From positions 1 to 36,880 of the forward strand of contig NZ_JAMXRZ010000031.1 in assembly GCF_024124375.1 (NCBI RefSeq): a stretch of 36,880 nt of DNA, read 5' to 3'. Under the pieces are notes generated by a model. The model had not been told where the DNA came from, made no database searches, and saw only the letters and a program-made list of their open reading frames with translations. Origin of the DNA: Klenkia sp. PcliD-1-E (GTDB lineage Bacteria > Actinomycetota > Actinomycetes > Mycobacteriales > Geodermatophilaceae). This document shows positions 7,723 to 15,673 of the stretch, one piece after another (position 1 is the first letter of the stretch; each line of letters begins with the position of its first letter). The translations under genes were made by a program, and so were the position numbers.

Positions 7723-7763
7723 TTGACCCGACGAGGGGCGTGGGTAAGGTGAGGCTTACCGAT
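7723..7763 (+). promoter_or_regulatory. promoter overlapped by a DtxR/IdeR-like iron box
   Basis: TTGACC (7723-7728) and TAAGGT (7745-7750) are spaced 16 bases. The 19-base stretch 7745-7763 (TAAGGTGAGGCTTACCGAT) matches the DtxR consensus TTAGGTTAGGCTAACCTAA at 14 of 19 positions and covers the -10. Iron-loaded repressor would block the permease operon. Confidence 0.8.
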
Positions 7764-7804
7764 CATGGCCGTGCCGGGCCGTGCCCTCAGCCCAGGAGAC
7801 GTCC

Positions 7805-8878
7805 GTGGCCTCTGCCGTGCGCCCCGAGGAGCGCACGGCACCCGGCGGCACGGCCCCCGAGCGCCGCGGGGTGCTGCGCGGCCCGGCCACCCGCATCGGC
7901 GGGCTGTGGCTGCTGCTCGCCCTCGTGGTGGTCTGCGCCGGGCTCAGCATCGCCGTCGGCACGCGGGCCATCGACCTGGGCACCGTCTGGCACGCGCTGA
8001 CCGACCCCTCGGCCGGCGGCGACGACGTGGTGGTCATCCGCGAGCTGCGCATCCCGCGCACCGTCCTCGGCGTGCTGGTCGGCCTCTCCCTCGGCGTGGC
8101 CGGCGCCCTCATGCAGGGCCACACCCGCAACCCGCTGGGTGACCCCGGCCTGCTCGGTGTCGCCGCCGGCGCGTCGGCCGCCGTCGTCGGCGCGATCTTC
8201 CTGCTCGGCATCACCACGCCCGCGGGCTACGTCTGGTTCGCCTTCGCCGGCGCCCTGCTCGGGTCCGTCGCGGTCTTCCTCCTCGGCTCCAGCGGCCGCG
8301 GCGGGGCCACCCCGGTCAGCCTCGCGCTGGCCGGTGCCGCGCTCAGCGCCCTGCTGTACGCGCTCATCCGCACCGTCCTGATCACCGACCAGCAGACCCT
8401 GGACAGCTTCCGGTTCTGGGTGGTCGGCTCCCTGGCCGGCCGCGACACCGCCGTCGCCTGGCAGGTGCTGCCCTTCGTCGCGGTCGGCCTCGTGCTGGCC
8501 ATGGTCAACGCGCCGGCGCTGAACCTGCTCGGCATGGGCGAGGACGTCGCCCGCGGCCTGGGCCAGCACGTGCTGCTCGCCCGGGTCACCGGCATCGCCG
8601 CGATCACCCTGCTGACCGGGGCGGCCACCGCCGCCTGCGGTCCCATCGGGTTCGTCGGCCTGGTCGTGCCGCACGTCGCCCGGGCCGTCACCGGCCCCGA
8701 CCACCGCTGGCTGATCCCCTACTCCGGGCTGCTGGGCGTGGTGCTGCTGCTGGTCGCCGACGTGGTGGGCCGGGTCGTCGCGCGGCCCGGCGAGCTGCAG
8801 GTGGGCATCGTGCTGGCCCTGGTCGGCGCACCGTTCTTCATCGCGCTGGTCCGTCGCCGCCGGCTGGTGGCCCTGTGA
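7805..8878 (+). CDS. iron-siderophore ABC transporter permease (FecCD family), first subunit
   Basis: This 357-residue inner-membrane protein has about nine to ten hydrophobic segments and belongs to the FecCD/BtuC permease family. It forms a heterodimer with the next gene product to move ferric siderophore. Typical family patterns are RIPRTVLGVLVGLSLGVAG, MQGHTRNPLGDPGLLGV and the C-terminal GLVVPHVARAVTGPDHR, the coupling region that contacts the ATPase. The GTG at 7805 is chosen because AGGAG lies 6 bases upstream; the earlier GTG at 7781 has none. It lies downstream of a DtxR-like box, and its stop overlaps the next start by 4 bases. Confidence 0.92.
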   Translation: MASAVRPEERTAPGGTAPERRGVLRGPATRIGGLWLLLALVVVCAGLSIAVGTRAIDLGTVWHALTDPSAGGDDVVVIRELRIPRTVLGVLVGLSLGVAGALMQGHTRNPLGDPGLLGVAAGASAAVVGAIFLLGITTPAGYVWFAFAGALLGSVAVFLLGSSGRGGATPVSLALAGAALSALLYALIRTVLITDQQTLDSFRFWVVGSLAGRDTAVAWQVLPFVAVGLVLAMVNAPALNLLGMGEDVARGLGQHVLLARVTGIAAITLLTGAATAACGPIGFVGLVVPHVARAVTGPDHRWLIPYSGLLGVVLLLVADVVGRVVARPGELQVGIVLALVGAPFFIALVRRRRLVAL

Positions 8879-9969
8879 CCAGCACGATCACCACCCGGGG
8901 GCCCGGCGTGCGCACCGACCGGCGGCGCACCGTCCGGGTCGGGCCGTTCTCCGGCGTCGTCCGCACCCGCCAGCTGCTGCTGCCCGTCCTGGCGCTGGCG
9001 GCCCTGGTGCTGGTCAGCGCGGTCAGCCTGGGCCGCGGTGACTACCCGATCGGCCTGGGTGACGTGCTGCGCTCGCTGGTCGGCCTGGGCGACCCCACGC
9101 AGCAGTTCGTCGTCACGCAGCTGCGCGCGCCGCGGATCGTCGTCGGCGTCCTGGTCGGCGTGGCGCTGGGCCTGTCCGGCGCGTTGATCCAGACCTTCGC
9201 CCGCAACCCGCTCGCCTCCCCCGACACCCTCGGCATCAACGCCGGCGCCTCGGCCGCCGCGGTCGGCGTCATCGTGCTGGGCGGCGGGTCCGGGACCGCG
9301 GCGGGCCTGCTCGGCGGGCTCGGCCTGCCGCTGGCCGCGCTGCTGGGCGGCCTGCTGGTCGCGGCGCTGATCTTCGTCCTCGCCTGGCGGGATGGCGTCG
9401 ACGGCTACCGGTTGGTGCTGGTCGGCATCGGCCTGTCGGCCGTCGGCTTCGCCCTCGTCGACTGGCTGCTCACCCGTTCCGACATCACCGACGCCGCCGC
9501 CGCGACCGTCTGGCTGACCGGGTCGTTGAACGCCCGCACCTGGGACCAGGCCTGGCCGCTCGGTCTCGCGCTCGCCGTCCTGGTCCCGGTCGCCCTGGCG
9601 CTGTCCCGCCAGCTGGGGGTTCTCCAGTTCGGCGAGGACACCGCCCGCGCGCTCGGCGTCCGGGTGGGCGCCGTGCAGGCCGTCGTCGTGCTGGTGTCGG
9701 TCGCGCTGGCCGCCGTCGCCGTCGCCGCGGCGGGGCCGGTGCAGTTCGTCGCGCTGGTCGTGCCCCAGGTCGCCGTCCGGCTGGCCGGGGGGTCCCGGCC
9801 CCCGCTGCTGGCCTCGGCGCTGCTGGGTGCGGTCCTCGTCGTGGGGGCCGACCTGCTGGCCCGCACCGTGCTGCCCGTCGCCCTGCCCGTCGGCATCGTC
9901 ACCGCCGTCGTCGGCGCCCCCTACCTGCTGTGGCTGCTCGTCCGCGGCCGCCGATCGATCACCGCCTGA
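8875..9969 (+). CDS. iron-siderophore ABC transporter permease (FecCD family), second subunit
   Basis: This 364-residue polytopic membrane protein is paralogous to the preceding one. It shows RAPRIVVGVLVGVALGLSG, TFARNPLASPDTLGI and the C-terminal LVVPQVAVRLAGGSRPP. The start is a GTG overlapping the previous stop in a GTGA junction, so the two subunits are translationally coupled and probably made 1:1. Length and patterns match FepG/FhuB-type half permeases. The cytoplasmic N-terminus (about 40 residues, Arg-rich) is somewhat long. Substrate is inferred to be a ferric siderophore from the family and the iron box. Confidence 0.92.
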   Translation: MTSTITTRGPGVRTDRRRTVRVGPFSGVVRTRQLLLPVLALAALVLVSAVSLGRGDYPIGLGDVLRSLVGLGDPTQQFVVTQLRAPRIVVGVLVGVALGLSGALIQTFARNPLASPDTLGINAGASAAAVGVIVLGGGSGTAAGLLGGLGLPLAALLGGLLVAALIFVLAWRDGVDGYRLVLVGIGLSAVGFALVDWLLTRSDITDAAAATVWLTGSLNARTWDQAWPLGLALAVLVPVALALSRQLGVLQFGEDTARALGVRVGAVQAVVVLVSVALAAVAVAAAGPVQFVALVVPQVAVRLAGGSRPPLLASALLGAVLVVGADLLARTVLPVALPVGIVTAVVGAPYLLWLLVRGRRSITA

Positions 9970-9986
9970 TGGCCCGGAGGACCGCC

Positions 9987-10829
9987 ATGACCGCCATGAC
10001 CGCCACGCTGGCCCACCCCGACCTGCGTCCCTCCACCGCGCCCCGTGTGCGGCTGGCCGCCGAGCAGGTCCGGCTGGCGTACGGCGAGCACGTCGTGGTC
10101 GACGGCCTGGACCTCGAGCTGGTCGACGGCTCGTTCACCGCGGTCGTCGGCCCCAACGGCTGCGGCAAGTCCACCCTGCTGCGGGCCCTGGGCCGGCTGC
10201 TGCGCCCCACGTCGGGCCAGGTCGTGCTGGACGGCAAGCCGATCGCGAAGACCCCCACCCGCGAGGTCGCCCGGGTGCTGGGCATGCTGCCGCAGACCCC
10301 CGTCGCGCCCGAGGGGCTGACCGTCGCCGACCTGGTCGCCCGTGGCCGGCACCCGCACCAGTCCTGGCTGCGCCAGTGGTCCCGGGACGACGAGGCCGTC
10401 GTGGCCGAGGCGCTGCGCTGGACCGACATGGCCGAGTTCGCCGACCGGCCGGTGGACGCCCTCTCGGGCGGCCAGCGCCAGCGCGCCTGGATCTCGATGG
10501 CGCTGGCGCAGGGCACCGACCTGCTGCTGCTGGACGAGCCGACCACCTACCTGGACCTCTCGCACCAGATCGACGTGCTGGAGCTGGTCGCCCGGCTGCA
10601 CGCCGAGCGCGGCCGCACCGTCGCCGTCGTGCTGCACGACCTGAACCTGGCCGCCCGCTACGCCCACCGACTGGTCGCCATGAAGGACGGCGTGGTCGTC
10701 GCCTCCGGCACCCCGGCCGAGGTGCTCACCGAACGGCTGCTCGCCGACGTGTTCGACCTCGAGGCCCGGGTGATCACCGACCCGGTCTCGGGGACGCCGA
10801 TGGTGGTACCGGTCCGTCGGCTGCGCTGA
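9987..10829 (+). CDS. iron-siderophore ABC transporter ATP-binding protein (FepC/FhuC type)
   Basis: This 280-residue cytoplasmic ATPase powers the two FecCD permeases. All motifs are intact: Walker A GPNGCGKST (55-63), Q-loop in MLPQTPVAPEG, ABC signature LSGGQRQR, Walker B LLLLDEPTTYLD and the H-loop His in VVLHDLN. The ATG at 9987 has a perfect GGAGG 6 bases upstream; the earlier in-frame ATG at 9969 overlaps the previous stop and has no such site. It lies 17 bases after the second permease and completes the operon. No binding-protein gene is in this operon; two candidates lie at 13597-15648 on the other strand. Confidence 0.95.
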   Translation: MTAMTATLAHPDLRPSTAPRVRLAAEQVRLAYGEHVVVDGLDLELVDGSFTAVVGPNGCGKSTLLRALGRLLRPTSGQVVLDGKPIAKTPTREVARVLGMLPQTPVAPEGLTVADLVARGRHPHQSWLRQWSRDDEAVVAEALRWTDMAEFADRPVDALSGGQRQRAWISMALAQGTDLLLLDEPTTYLDLSHQIDVLELVARLHAERGRTVAVVLHDLNLAARYAHRLVAMKDGVVVASGTPAEVLTERLLADVFDLEARVITDPVSGTPMVVPVRRLR

Positions 10830-10870
10830 CCTCGGGAGCTCAGGCAAGCCTCCGCTTGGTGGCGGGCACC

Positions 10871-10886
10871 GGTGACTGCTGTCACC
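10871..10886 (+). promoter_or_regulatory. inverted repeat just upstream of the DUF1540 gene
   Basis: GGTGAC-TGCT-GTCACC contains GTGA-N6-TCAC, the same core as the sites at 1440 and 4378. It ends 8 bases before the ATG, so it could be an operator at a near-leaderless promoter or a small mRNA hairpin. Confidence 0.35.
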
Positions 10887-10894
10887 GTGACCCC

Positions 10895-11185
10895 ATGACC
10901 AGCACCCAGGAGATGCCCCAGGTCCAGGACTGCTCGGTGAGCGAGTGCGGCTACAACGCCGACTCCGGCTGCCACGCCGGCGCCATCACCATCGGCGGCG
11001 ACCACGCGCACTGCGGCACGTTCGTGGAGATCTCGTTCCGCGCGGGCATGGAGCGCACCGGCGTGGTCGGCGCGTGCCACCGCACCGACTGCCGGCACAA
11101 CGAGAAGCTCGAGTGCACCGCCGCCGCGGTGCAGGTCGGGTCGGCCGCCGACAAGGCCGACTGCCTGACCTACGCCGCCCGTTAG
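10895..11185 (+). CDS. DUF1540 domain-containing protein with two Cys4 repeats
   Basis: This 96-residue protein is made of two copies of a four-cysteine unit: C13, C18, C26, C40 and C61, C66, C74, C90. The spacing is C-x4-C-x7-C-x13 or 15-C. CSVSECGYN and CHRTDCRHN are the paired motif starts typical of DUF1540, a family expected to bind metal through its cysteines. No signal peptide or membrane segment is seen. The ATG has no strong ribosome site. It lies after the siderophore ATPase and its stop overlaps the convergent - strand gene by 3-4 bases. A role in metal handling is inference from cysteines and neighbours. Confidence 0.85.
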   Translation: MTSTQEMPQVQDCSVSECGYNADSGCHAGAITIGGDHAHCGTFVEISFRAGMERTGVVGACHRTDCRHNEKLECTAAAVQVGSAADKADCLTYAAR

Positions 11186-11610
11186 GGCAGGACCGCCTCC
11201 AGGGCGGCCGCGTCGGGCAGGGCCTCGAGCTCGACCCGGCCGTCGGCGTGCGCGCGGAGTGCGGCGTCAGCCACCGCCAGCGCGGCCACCGGGTCGACGT
11301 CGTCCACCAGCACGGTGGCGCCGCGGCCGGCCGGCCCGCGCAGCGCGCCCAGCAGGGTGCGGCGCTGCGCCGCGGGCAGGCCGTCGGTGAGCCGCTGCAC
11401 GAGGACGACCGGCGCACCGGCCGCGTCCACCCGGGCCAGCCGGGCGGCCAGCGGCTCGTGCGCCGGAGCGGTCAGCCGGAGCACCCCCAGCCCCCCGTGC
11501 CCGTCGGAGCAGCGGGCGCTGTCCTCGTCGAGGGCGCCGCACACGGCCGACCGCACCGGGGCGGGGCCGAGCAGGGCGACGACGGACGCGACGGGCAGCT
11601 TCAGGGACAC
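11182..11610 (-). CDS. small protein resembling a degenerate ABC ATPase, iron-box regulated
   Basis: This 142-residue protein shows the outline of an ABC nucleotide-binding domain without its catalytic residues. VVALLGPAPVRSAV (10-23) aligns with a Walker A region but lacks GxxGxGKST. VVLVQRLTDGLPAAQRR (68-84) aligns with Walker B and D-loop (normally LLLDEPTDGLD) but lacks Asp-Glu. ATVLVDDVDP (98-107) aligns with the H-loop region but lacks His. ADGRVEL resembles the usual end. The helical signature domain is missing. The GTG at 11610 has GGAGG 6 bases upstream, and a DtxR-like box lies just before it. ATP hydrolysis is very unlikely; a regulatory or structural partner for the siderophore transporter is possible. 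The resemblance is by eye. Confidence 0.6.
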   Translation of the reverse strand: MSLKLPVASVVALLGPAPVRSAVCGALDEDSARCSDGHGGLGVLRLTAPAHEPLAARLARVDAAGAPVVLVQRLTDGLPAAQRRTLLGALRGPAGRGATVLVDDVDPVAALAVADAALRAHADGRVELEALPDAAALEAVLP

Positions 11611-11629
11611 GCAGGACCTCCAGGACGGA

Positions 11630-11648
11630 TGAGGCAAGGCTAACCTCG
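11630..11648 (-). promoter_or_regulatory. DtxR/IdeR-like iron box upstream of the degenerate ABC protein
   Basis: On the + strand 11630-11648 reads TGAGGCAAGGCTAACCTCG, 14 of 19 matches to the DtxR consensus. On the - strand it covers a -10-like TAGCCT that sits 18 bases from the -35-like TCGACA. The downstream gene starts at 11610. Confidence 0.7.
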
Positions 11649-11669
11649 CCCCACCCGTCCTGTCGATGG

Positions 11670-13460
11670 TCAGTCCCGGGGCTCCTGCGGCCGGCCGGCG
11701 CCCAGCGGCTCGTCGGTGATCACCGGCCGGCCGGTGCCGTCGTCCTCCGGGGCGTGCTGCACGGTGATGACGAAGTCCTCGCCGTGGGTCTGCAGCCCGT
11801 GCACCACGGCCTGCTCGACCGCCTCGCTGGCCACCGCACTGCGCAGCATCATCGGGTCGCTGCGCAGGTCCTTGGCCAGCGCGACGGCCAGCCCGACCAT
11901 CACCAGCGCGAAGGGCAGCGCCGCGATGATGGTGAGGTTGCGCAGCCCGGTCAGCCCGTCGGCCCCGCCGACCAGCAGCATGATCGCCGCGACCGCGCCC
12001 ATGACGACGCCCCAGAACACCACGACCCAGCGGCTGGGCTCGATCCGACCGCGCTGGGACATCGTCCCCATCACGATGGAGGCGGAGTCCGCGCCGGTCA
12101 CGAAGAAGATGCCGACCAGCACCATGATCAGCACCGTGGCCGCCGAGGCCAGCGGGTACTGCTCGACCACGGTGAACAGCTGACCCTCGGGGCTGGACTC
12201 GTCGGCCAGCCCGGACCCGGCCTGCTGCGAGGCGATGCCGGCCCCGCCGAAGATGGCGAACCACACCAGGCTGACCACGCTGGGCACCAGCAGGACGCCG
12301 GTGACGAACTGGCGGATCGTGCGGCCCCGGCTGATCCGGGCGATGAACATGCCGACGAACGGCGTCCAGCTGATCCACCAGGCCCAGTAGAAGACCGTCC
12401 AACCGCGCAGCCACTCGGCCATCGCGTCGCCGCCGGAGGCCTCGGTGCGGGCGGCCATGTCGCCCAGGTCGGAGAAGTAGCTGCCGATCGCGCTGGGCAC
12501 CAGGTTGAGGATCAGCACGGTCGGGCCGACGACGAAGACGAACACGGCGAGCACCAGGGCCAGCACCATGTTGGTGTTGGACAGGTACTGGATGCCCTTG
12601 GCCACGCCGGAGACGGCCGAGACGACGAACGCCACGGTCAGCACGGCGATGATGACGACGAGGGCGGCGTTGCCGACGTCGCCGGCCCAGCCCAGGATCT
12701 CGACGCCCGAGCCGATCTGCAGGGCCCCGAGACCCAGCGACGCCGCGGTGCCGAACAGCGTCGCGAAGATCGCCAGGATGTCGATGACGCGCCCCGCCGG
12801 GCCGTTGGCGCGCCGCTCGCCGAGCAGCGGGGTGAAGGCGGCGCTGATGAGCTGACGGCGGCCGCGGCGGAAGGTGCCGTAGGCGATGGCCAGGCCGACG
12901 ACGCAGTAGATGGCCCAGGGGTGCAGCGTCCAGTGGAACAACGTGGTCGCCATGGCGGTCTGCACGGCCTGCGGCGTCTCGCCCTCCACCGTGCCCGGCG
13001 GGGGCGAGGTGTAGTGCGTGAGCGGTTCGTTGACGCCGTAGAACATCAGGCCGATGCCCATGCCGGCGCTGAACATCATCGAGATCCAGGAGACGGTCCG
13101 GAACTCCGGGGCCTCGCCGTCGGCACCGAGCGGGATCCGCCCGTAGCGGGACGCCGCGAGCCACAGCACGTAGACGACGAAGCCCGAGGCCAGCACCACG
13201 AACAACCAGCCGAGGTTGGACTCGATCCAGTCCAGCGCGCCGGAGCTGGCCGCACCCAGGCCGGTCGGGGAGGCGAAACCCCACACGACGAAGGCGACGG
13301 CGAGGGCGGCCGACACCCCGAAGACGAGCCTGTCCAGGCCCCCCTTCTCGTCGGCGGTCGCCGGCGGGAGCTCGGCGACGGCGGGGTGGGCACCGGTGCC
13401 GGTGGGTTCCTCGTCGGGGTCCTCGGTGCTGCTCTGCGGGCGGTCTGCGGTGGTGGTCAC
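11670..13460 (-). CDS. BCCT family transporter (betaine/choline/carnitine type)
   Basis: This 596-residue inner-membrane carrier of the betaine-choline-carnitine transporter family has about 12 hydrophobic segments. The hallmark GMGIGLMFYGVNEP begins at 133; the GMGIG form is typical of sodium-coupled glycine-betaine carriers such as BetP. Further family patterns are WTLHPWAIYCVVG and FYWAWWISWTPFVGMFIARI. An acidic hydrophilic N-terminus of about 45 residues and a C-terminal cytoplasmic tail (about 70 residues, acidic) are candidate osmosensing extensions. The GTG at 13460 is chosen because homology and the frame begin there; the best AGGAGG lies 25 bases upstream, too far, so the start is uncertain. 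Likely role: osmoprotectant uptake. Confidence 0.92.
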   Translation of the reverse strand: MTTTADRPQSSTEDPDEEPTGTGAHPAVAELPPATADEKGGLDRLVFGVSAALAVAFVVWGFASPTGLGAASSGALDWIESNLGWLFVVLASGFVVYVLWLAASRYGRIPLGADGEAPEFRTVSWISMMFSAGMGIGLMFYGVNEPLTHYTSPPPGTVEGETPQAVQTAMATTLFHWTLHPWAIYCVVGLAIAYGTFRRGRRQLISAAFTPLLGERRANGPAGRVIDILAIFATLFGTAASLGLGALQIGSGVEILGWAGDVGNAALVVIIAVLTVAFVVSAVSGVAKGIQYLSNTNMVLALVLAVFVFVVGPTVLILNLVPSAIGSYFSDLGDMAARTEASGGDAMAEWLRGWTVFYWAWWISWTPFVGMFIARISRGRTIRQFVTGVLLVPSVVSLVWFAIFGGAGIASQQAGSGLADESSPEGQLFTVVEQYPLASAATVLIMVLVGIFFVTGADSASIVMGTMSQRGRIEPSRWVVVFWGVVMGAVAAIMLLVGGADGLTGLRNLTIIAALPFALVMVGLAVALAKDLRSDPMMLRSAVASEAVEQAVVHGLQTHGEDFVITVQHAPEDDGTGRPVITDEPLGAGRPQEPRD

Positions 13461-13554
13461 GATGGTCGGCGCACGGTCTCGGCGCCCTCCTGTTCGGGTC
13501 CGGGGACGGATGACGGCTCTCCACCGTCCGCCCCACCCGCACCTGAACGCAAAC

Positions 13555-13592
13555 CGGGAGCGGTCACAGCAACCGTTCTGTGACCGCTCCCG
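13555..13592 (-). terminator. 15-bp hairpin terminator after the binding-protein pair
   Basis: Perfect arms 13555-13569 and 13578-13592 with an 8-base loop lie 4 bases after the stop of the - strand binding-protein gene and well before the BCCT start. It should end the binding-protein transcript. Confidence 0.75.
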
Positions 13593-13596
13593 ACGG

Positions 13597-14628
13597 TCAG
13601 GAGCCCAGTGCGTCCTGGATCTGCGGGACCAGCTGGTCGAGGGCGAACGGGACGCTGAGGACGTCGTTGTAGCTGATCGCACCGCCGCCGGACAGCGGGT
13701 CGGTGTAGATGACCCGGCCGGCCTGCACCGCCGGCACGGTGGCGAAGACGGGGTCGGCCTCGAGCTGGCTGCGGGTCTCCTCGACGCTGTCCAGCGCCAG
13801 GACGACGACCAGGTCGGCGTCGAGCAGCTGCACCTGCTCGGCGGAGACGGTGACGAAGAAGCCGCCCTCGGCGTCGATGTCCGCGATGCCGGGGGTGAGC
13901 TCGAAGCCCAGGTCCTCGAAGAAGGCGACCCGGGTGTCGCCGGTGACGTAGGCGGAGTAGCCGCCACTGCCGTCGGTGGCCGGCAGGGTCACCACGACGG
14001 TCTTGCCGGCGAAGTCGGGGTTGGCGTCGCGGGCGTCGGCGAAGTCCTGGTCGACCTGGTCGACGAGTTCCTGCGCCTGGTCCTCCTTGCCCAGCGCCTG
14101 GCCGATGGCGAGGGTGGCGTCGTCCCGGTCGACCAGGTAGGCGGTCGAGCCCTCGGGCCGGGCCAGCACGGGGACGACGGCCGAGAGCTGGTCGTACTCG
14201 TCCTGCTCGATGCCGCTGCCGACCGCGACGACGAGGTCCGGGCGCAGCGCCAGCACCTCCTCGACCCCGGGCGGGGAGGAGACCGGGAAGACCTGCATCT
14301 CGGCCTCGCCGGCCAGGTCCTCCGCCCACGGGCCCAGGCCCGGGACTCCTGCGTCGGGGAAGGTGACGAACTCCTGGAAGGCGACCGGCTGCACGCCGAG
14401 GGCCAGCAGGGTGTCGACCTCGGTGTAGCCGATGACGACGATGCGCTCGGGCTGCGCGTCGACGGTGGTCTCGCCGAAGGCGTTGGGGATGGTCACCGGG
14501 AAGGCGCCGTCGGCGGCGGCCGACCCGCCGGGCTCCTCGGCGGACGACCCGCCCGACGAGCCTCCGCAGGCGGACAGGGCGAGGGCGGTGACCGCGGCGA
14601 GCGCGGCCAGGGTGGTGCGGCGGGACAT
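13597..14628 (-). CDS. iron-siderophore ABC transporter substrate-binding lipoprotein (distal copy)
   Basis: This 343-residue exported lipoprotein has a short Arg-Arg signal peptide and lipobox LSAC, with lipidated Cys21 followed by a Gly/Ser linker. The body follows class III (FepB/FhuD) binding proteins: PERIVVIGYTEVDTLLALGV near the start, a LRPDLVVAVGSGIE segment in the middle, and the late hydrophobic strand LVVVLAL. It delivers ferric siderophore to a FecCD permease. The ATG has AGGAG 10 bases upstream. It lies 21 bases after a paralogous gene and ends in the hairpin 13555-13592. The + strand permease/ATPase operon at 7805-10829 is the obvious partner. Confidence 0.9.
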   Translation of the reverse strand: MSRRTTLAALAAVTALALSACGGSSGGSSAEEPGGSAAADGAFPVTIPNAFGETTVDAQPERIVVIGYTEVDTLLALGVQPVAFQEFVTFPDAGVPGLGPWAEDLAGEAEMQVFPVSSPPGVEEVLALRPDLVVAVGSGIEQDEYDQLSAVVPVLARPEGSTAYLVDRDDATLAIGQALGKEDQAQELVDQVDQDFADARDANPDFAGKTVVVTLPATDGSGGYSAYVTGDTRVAFFEDLGFELTPGIADIDAEGGFFVTVSAEQVQLLDADLVVVLALDSVEETRSQLEADPVFATVPAVQAGRVIYTDPLSGGGAISYNDVLSVPFALDQLVPQIQDALGS

Positions 14629-14649
14629 CGGGTTCGTTCTCCTCGGGGG

Positions 14650-15648
14650 TCAGGCGGTCGCGCCGAGCGCGGCCGAGAGCAGGGGGGTGAGGTTCTCCGC
14701 GAGGTAGGGCGCGGAGAGCACGGTGTTGTGGGACATCGCGCCCCGGACGTCGCCGGCGTCGACGACCAGCCCGCCGTCGGCCACCACGGGGACCTGGGCC
14801 AGCAGGGCGTCGGCCTCGACGGTGGCCACCGACCCGGGGTCGGTGAGGACGACGAGGACGTCGCCGTCGAGCAGGTCCAGGCGCTCGGCGGACAGCTCCA
14901 CGTAGAAGCTGTCGCCGGTGTCCTCGGCCAGCACCGCCTCGGGCGAGGTGATGCCGAGGTCACCGAGCACGCGGCCGCGGGCGTCGGCGGGCAGGAACGC
15001 GTAGTAGGTGCCGCCGGAGTACAGCGCCGCGGTGCCGGTGGCGCCGGCCAGCTCGGGGTGGGCGGCCAGGGCGTCGGCGAAGGCCTGGTCCGCGTCGGCG
15101 ATCAGCTCCTCCCCGCGGGCCTCCTCGCCGACGGCCTGGGCGATCATCCGGGTCGCGGTGTCCCGGTCCACGCCGTAGGCCACGGTGCCCTCGGGGCGCA
15201 CCAGCGTCGGCGCGATCGCCGACAGCTGCTGGTAGACGGCCTCGTCGAAACCGGCCGAGACGGCCACGACCAGGTCCGGTGCGAGTGCGGCGACCGCCTC
15301 GACGTCGACCTCCGCGGAGGTGAACACCTCGGGGTCGACGTCGCCGAACAGGTCCTCGGCCCACGGCCCGACGCCCTTGGTGTCGGCGTAGAAGACGAAG
15401 GGGGTGACCGCCACCGGCACCACGCCCATCGCCAGCAGCGGGTCGGCGTCGGTCACGCCGAGCGCCACCACCCGCTCGGGCCGCTCGGGCACCGTGGTCT
15501 CGCCCCAGATGTGCTCGACGGTGACCGGGAAGGCGTCACCGGCGGCGGAGGGGGCGGGCGCGGGGCCGGCCCCGTCGGTGGAGCCGCCGCAGGCGGTCAG
15601 GGCGAGGGCGGTGGCGGCGAGCGCGGCCAGGGCGGTACGGCGGGGCAC
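14650..15648 (-). CDS. iron-siderophore ABC transporter substrate-binding lipoprotein (proximal copy)
   Basis: This 332-residue exported lipoprotein has lipobox LTAC (Cys20) and class III binding-protein patterns: ERPERVVALGVTDADPLLAMG, LAPDLVVAVSAGFDEAVYQQL and a central helix rich in Ala. It is clearly paralogous to the next gene, with the same signal peptide style and colinear motifs, but the two have diverged in the ligand-contacting halves. The GTG at 15648 has GGAG 6-7 bases upstream. A DtxR-like iron box lies 26-44 bases before it, so both binding proteins should be induced under iron starvation. Two binding proteins for one permease pair suggest two ligands. Confidence 0.9.
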   Translation of the reverse strand: MPRRTALAALAATALALTACGGSTDGAGPAPAPSAAGDAFPVTVEHIWGETTVPERPERVVALGVTDADPLLAMGVVPVAVTPFVFYADTKGVGPWAEDLFGDVDPEVFTSAEVDVEAVAALAPDLVVAVSAGFDEAVYQQLSAIAPTLVRPEGTVAYGVDRDTATRMIAQAVGEEARGEELIADADQAFADALAAHPELAGATGTAALYSGGTYYAFLPADARGRVLGDLGITSPEAVLAEDTGDSFYVELSAERLDLLDGDVLVVLTDPGSVATVEADALLAQVPVVADGGLVVDAGDVRGAMSHNTVLSAPYLAENLTPLLSAALGATA

Positions 15649-15673
15649 GGGTCTCCTCGATCGGGGCGGACGG

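Noticed and set aside
10840-10858. Possible fourth iron box before the DUF1540 gene (TCAGGCAAGCCTCCGCTTG)
   Set aside because: Only 10 of 19 matches to the DtxR consensus, near background for this base composition.
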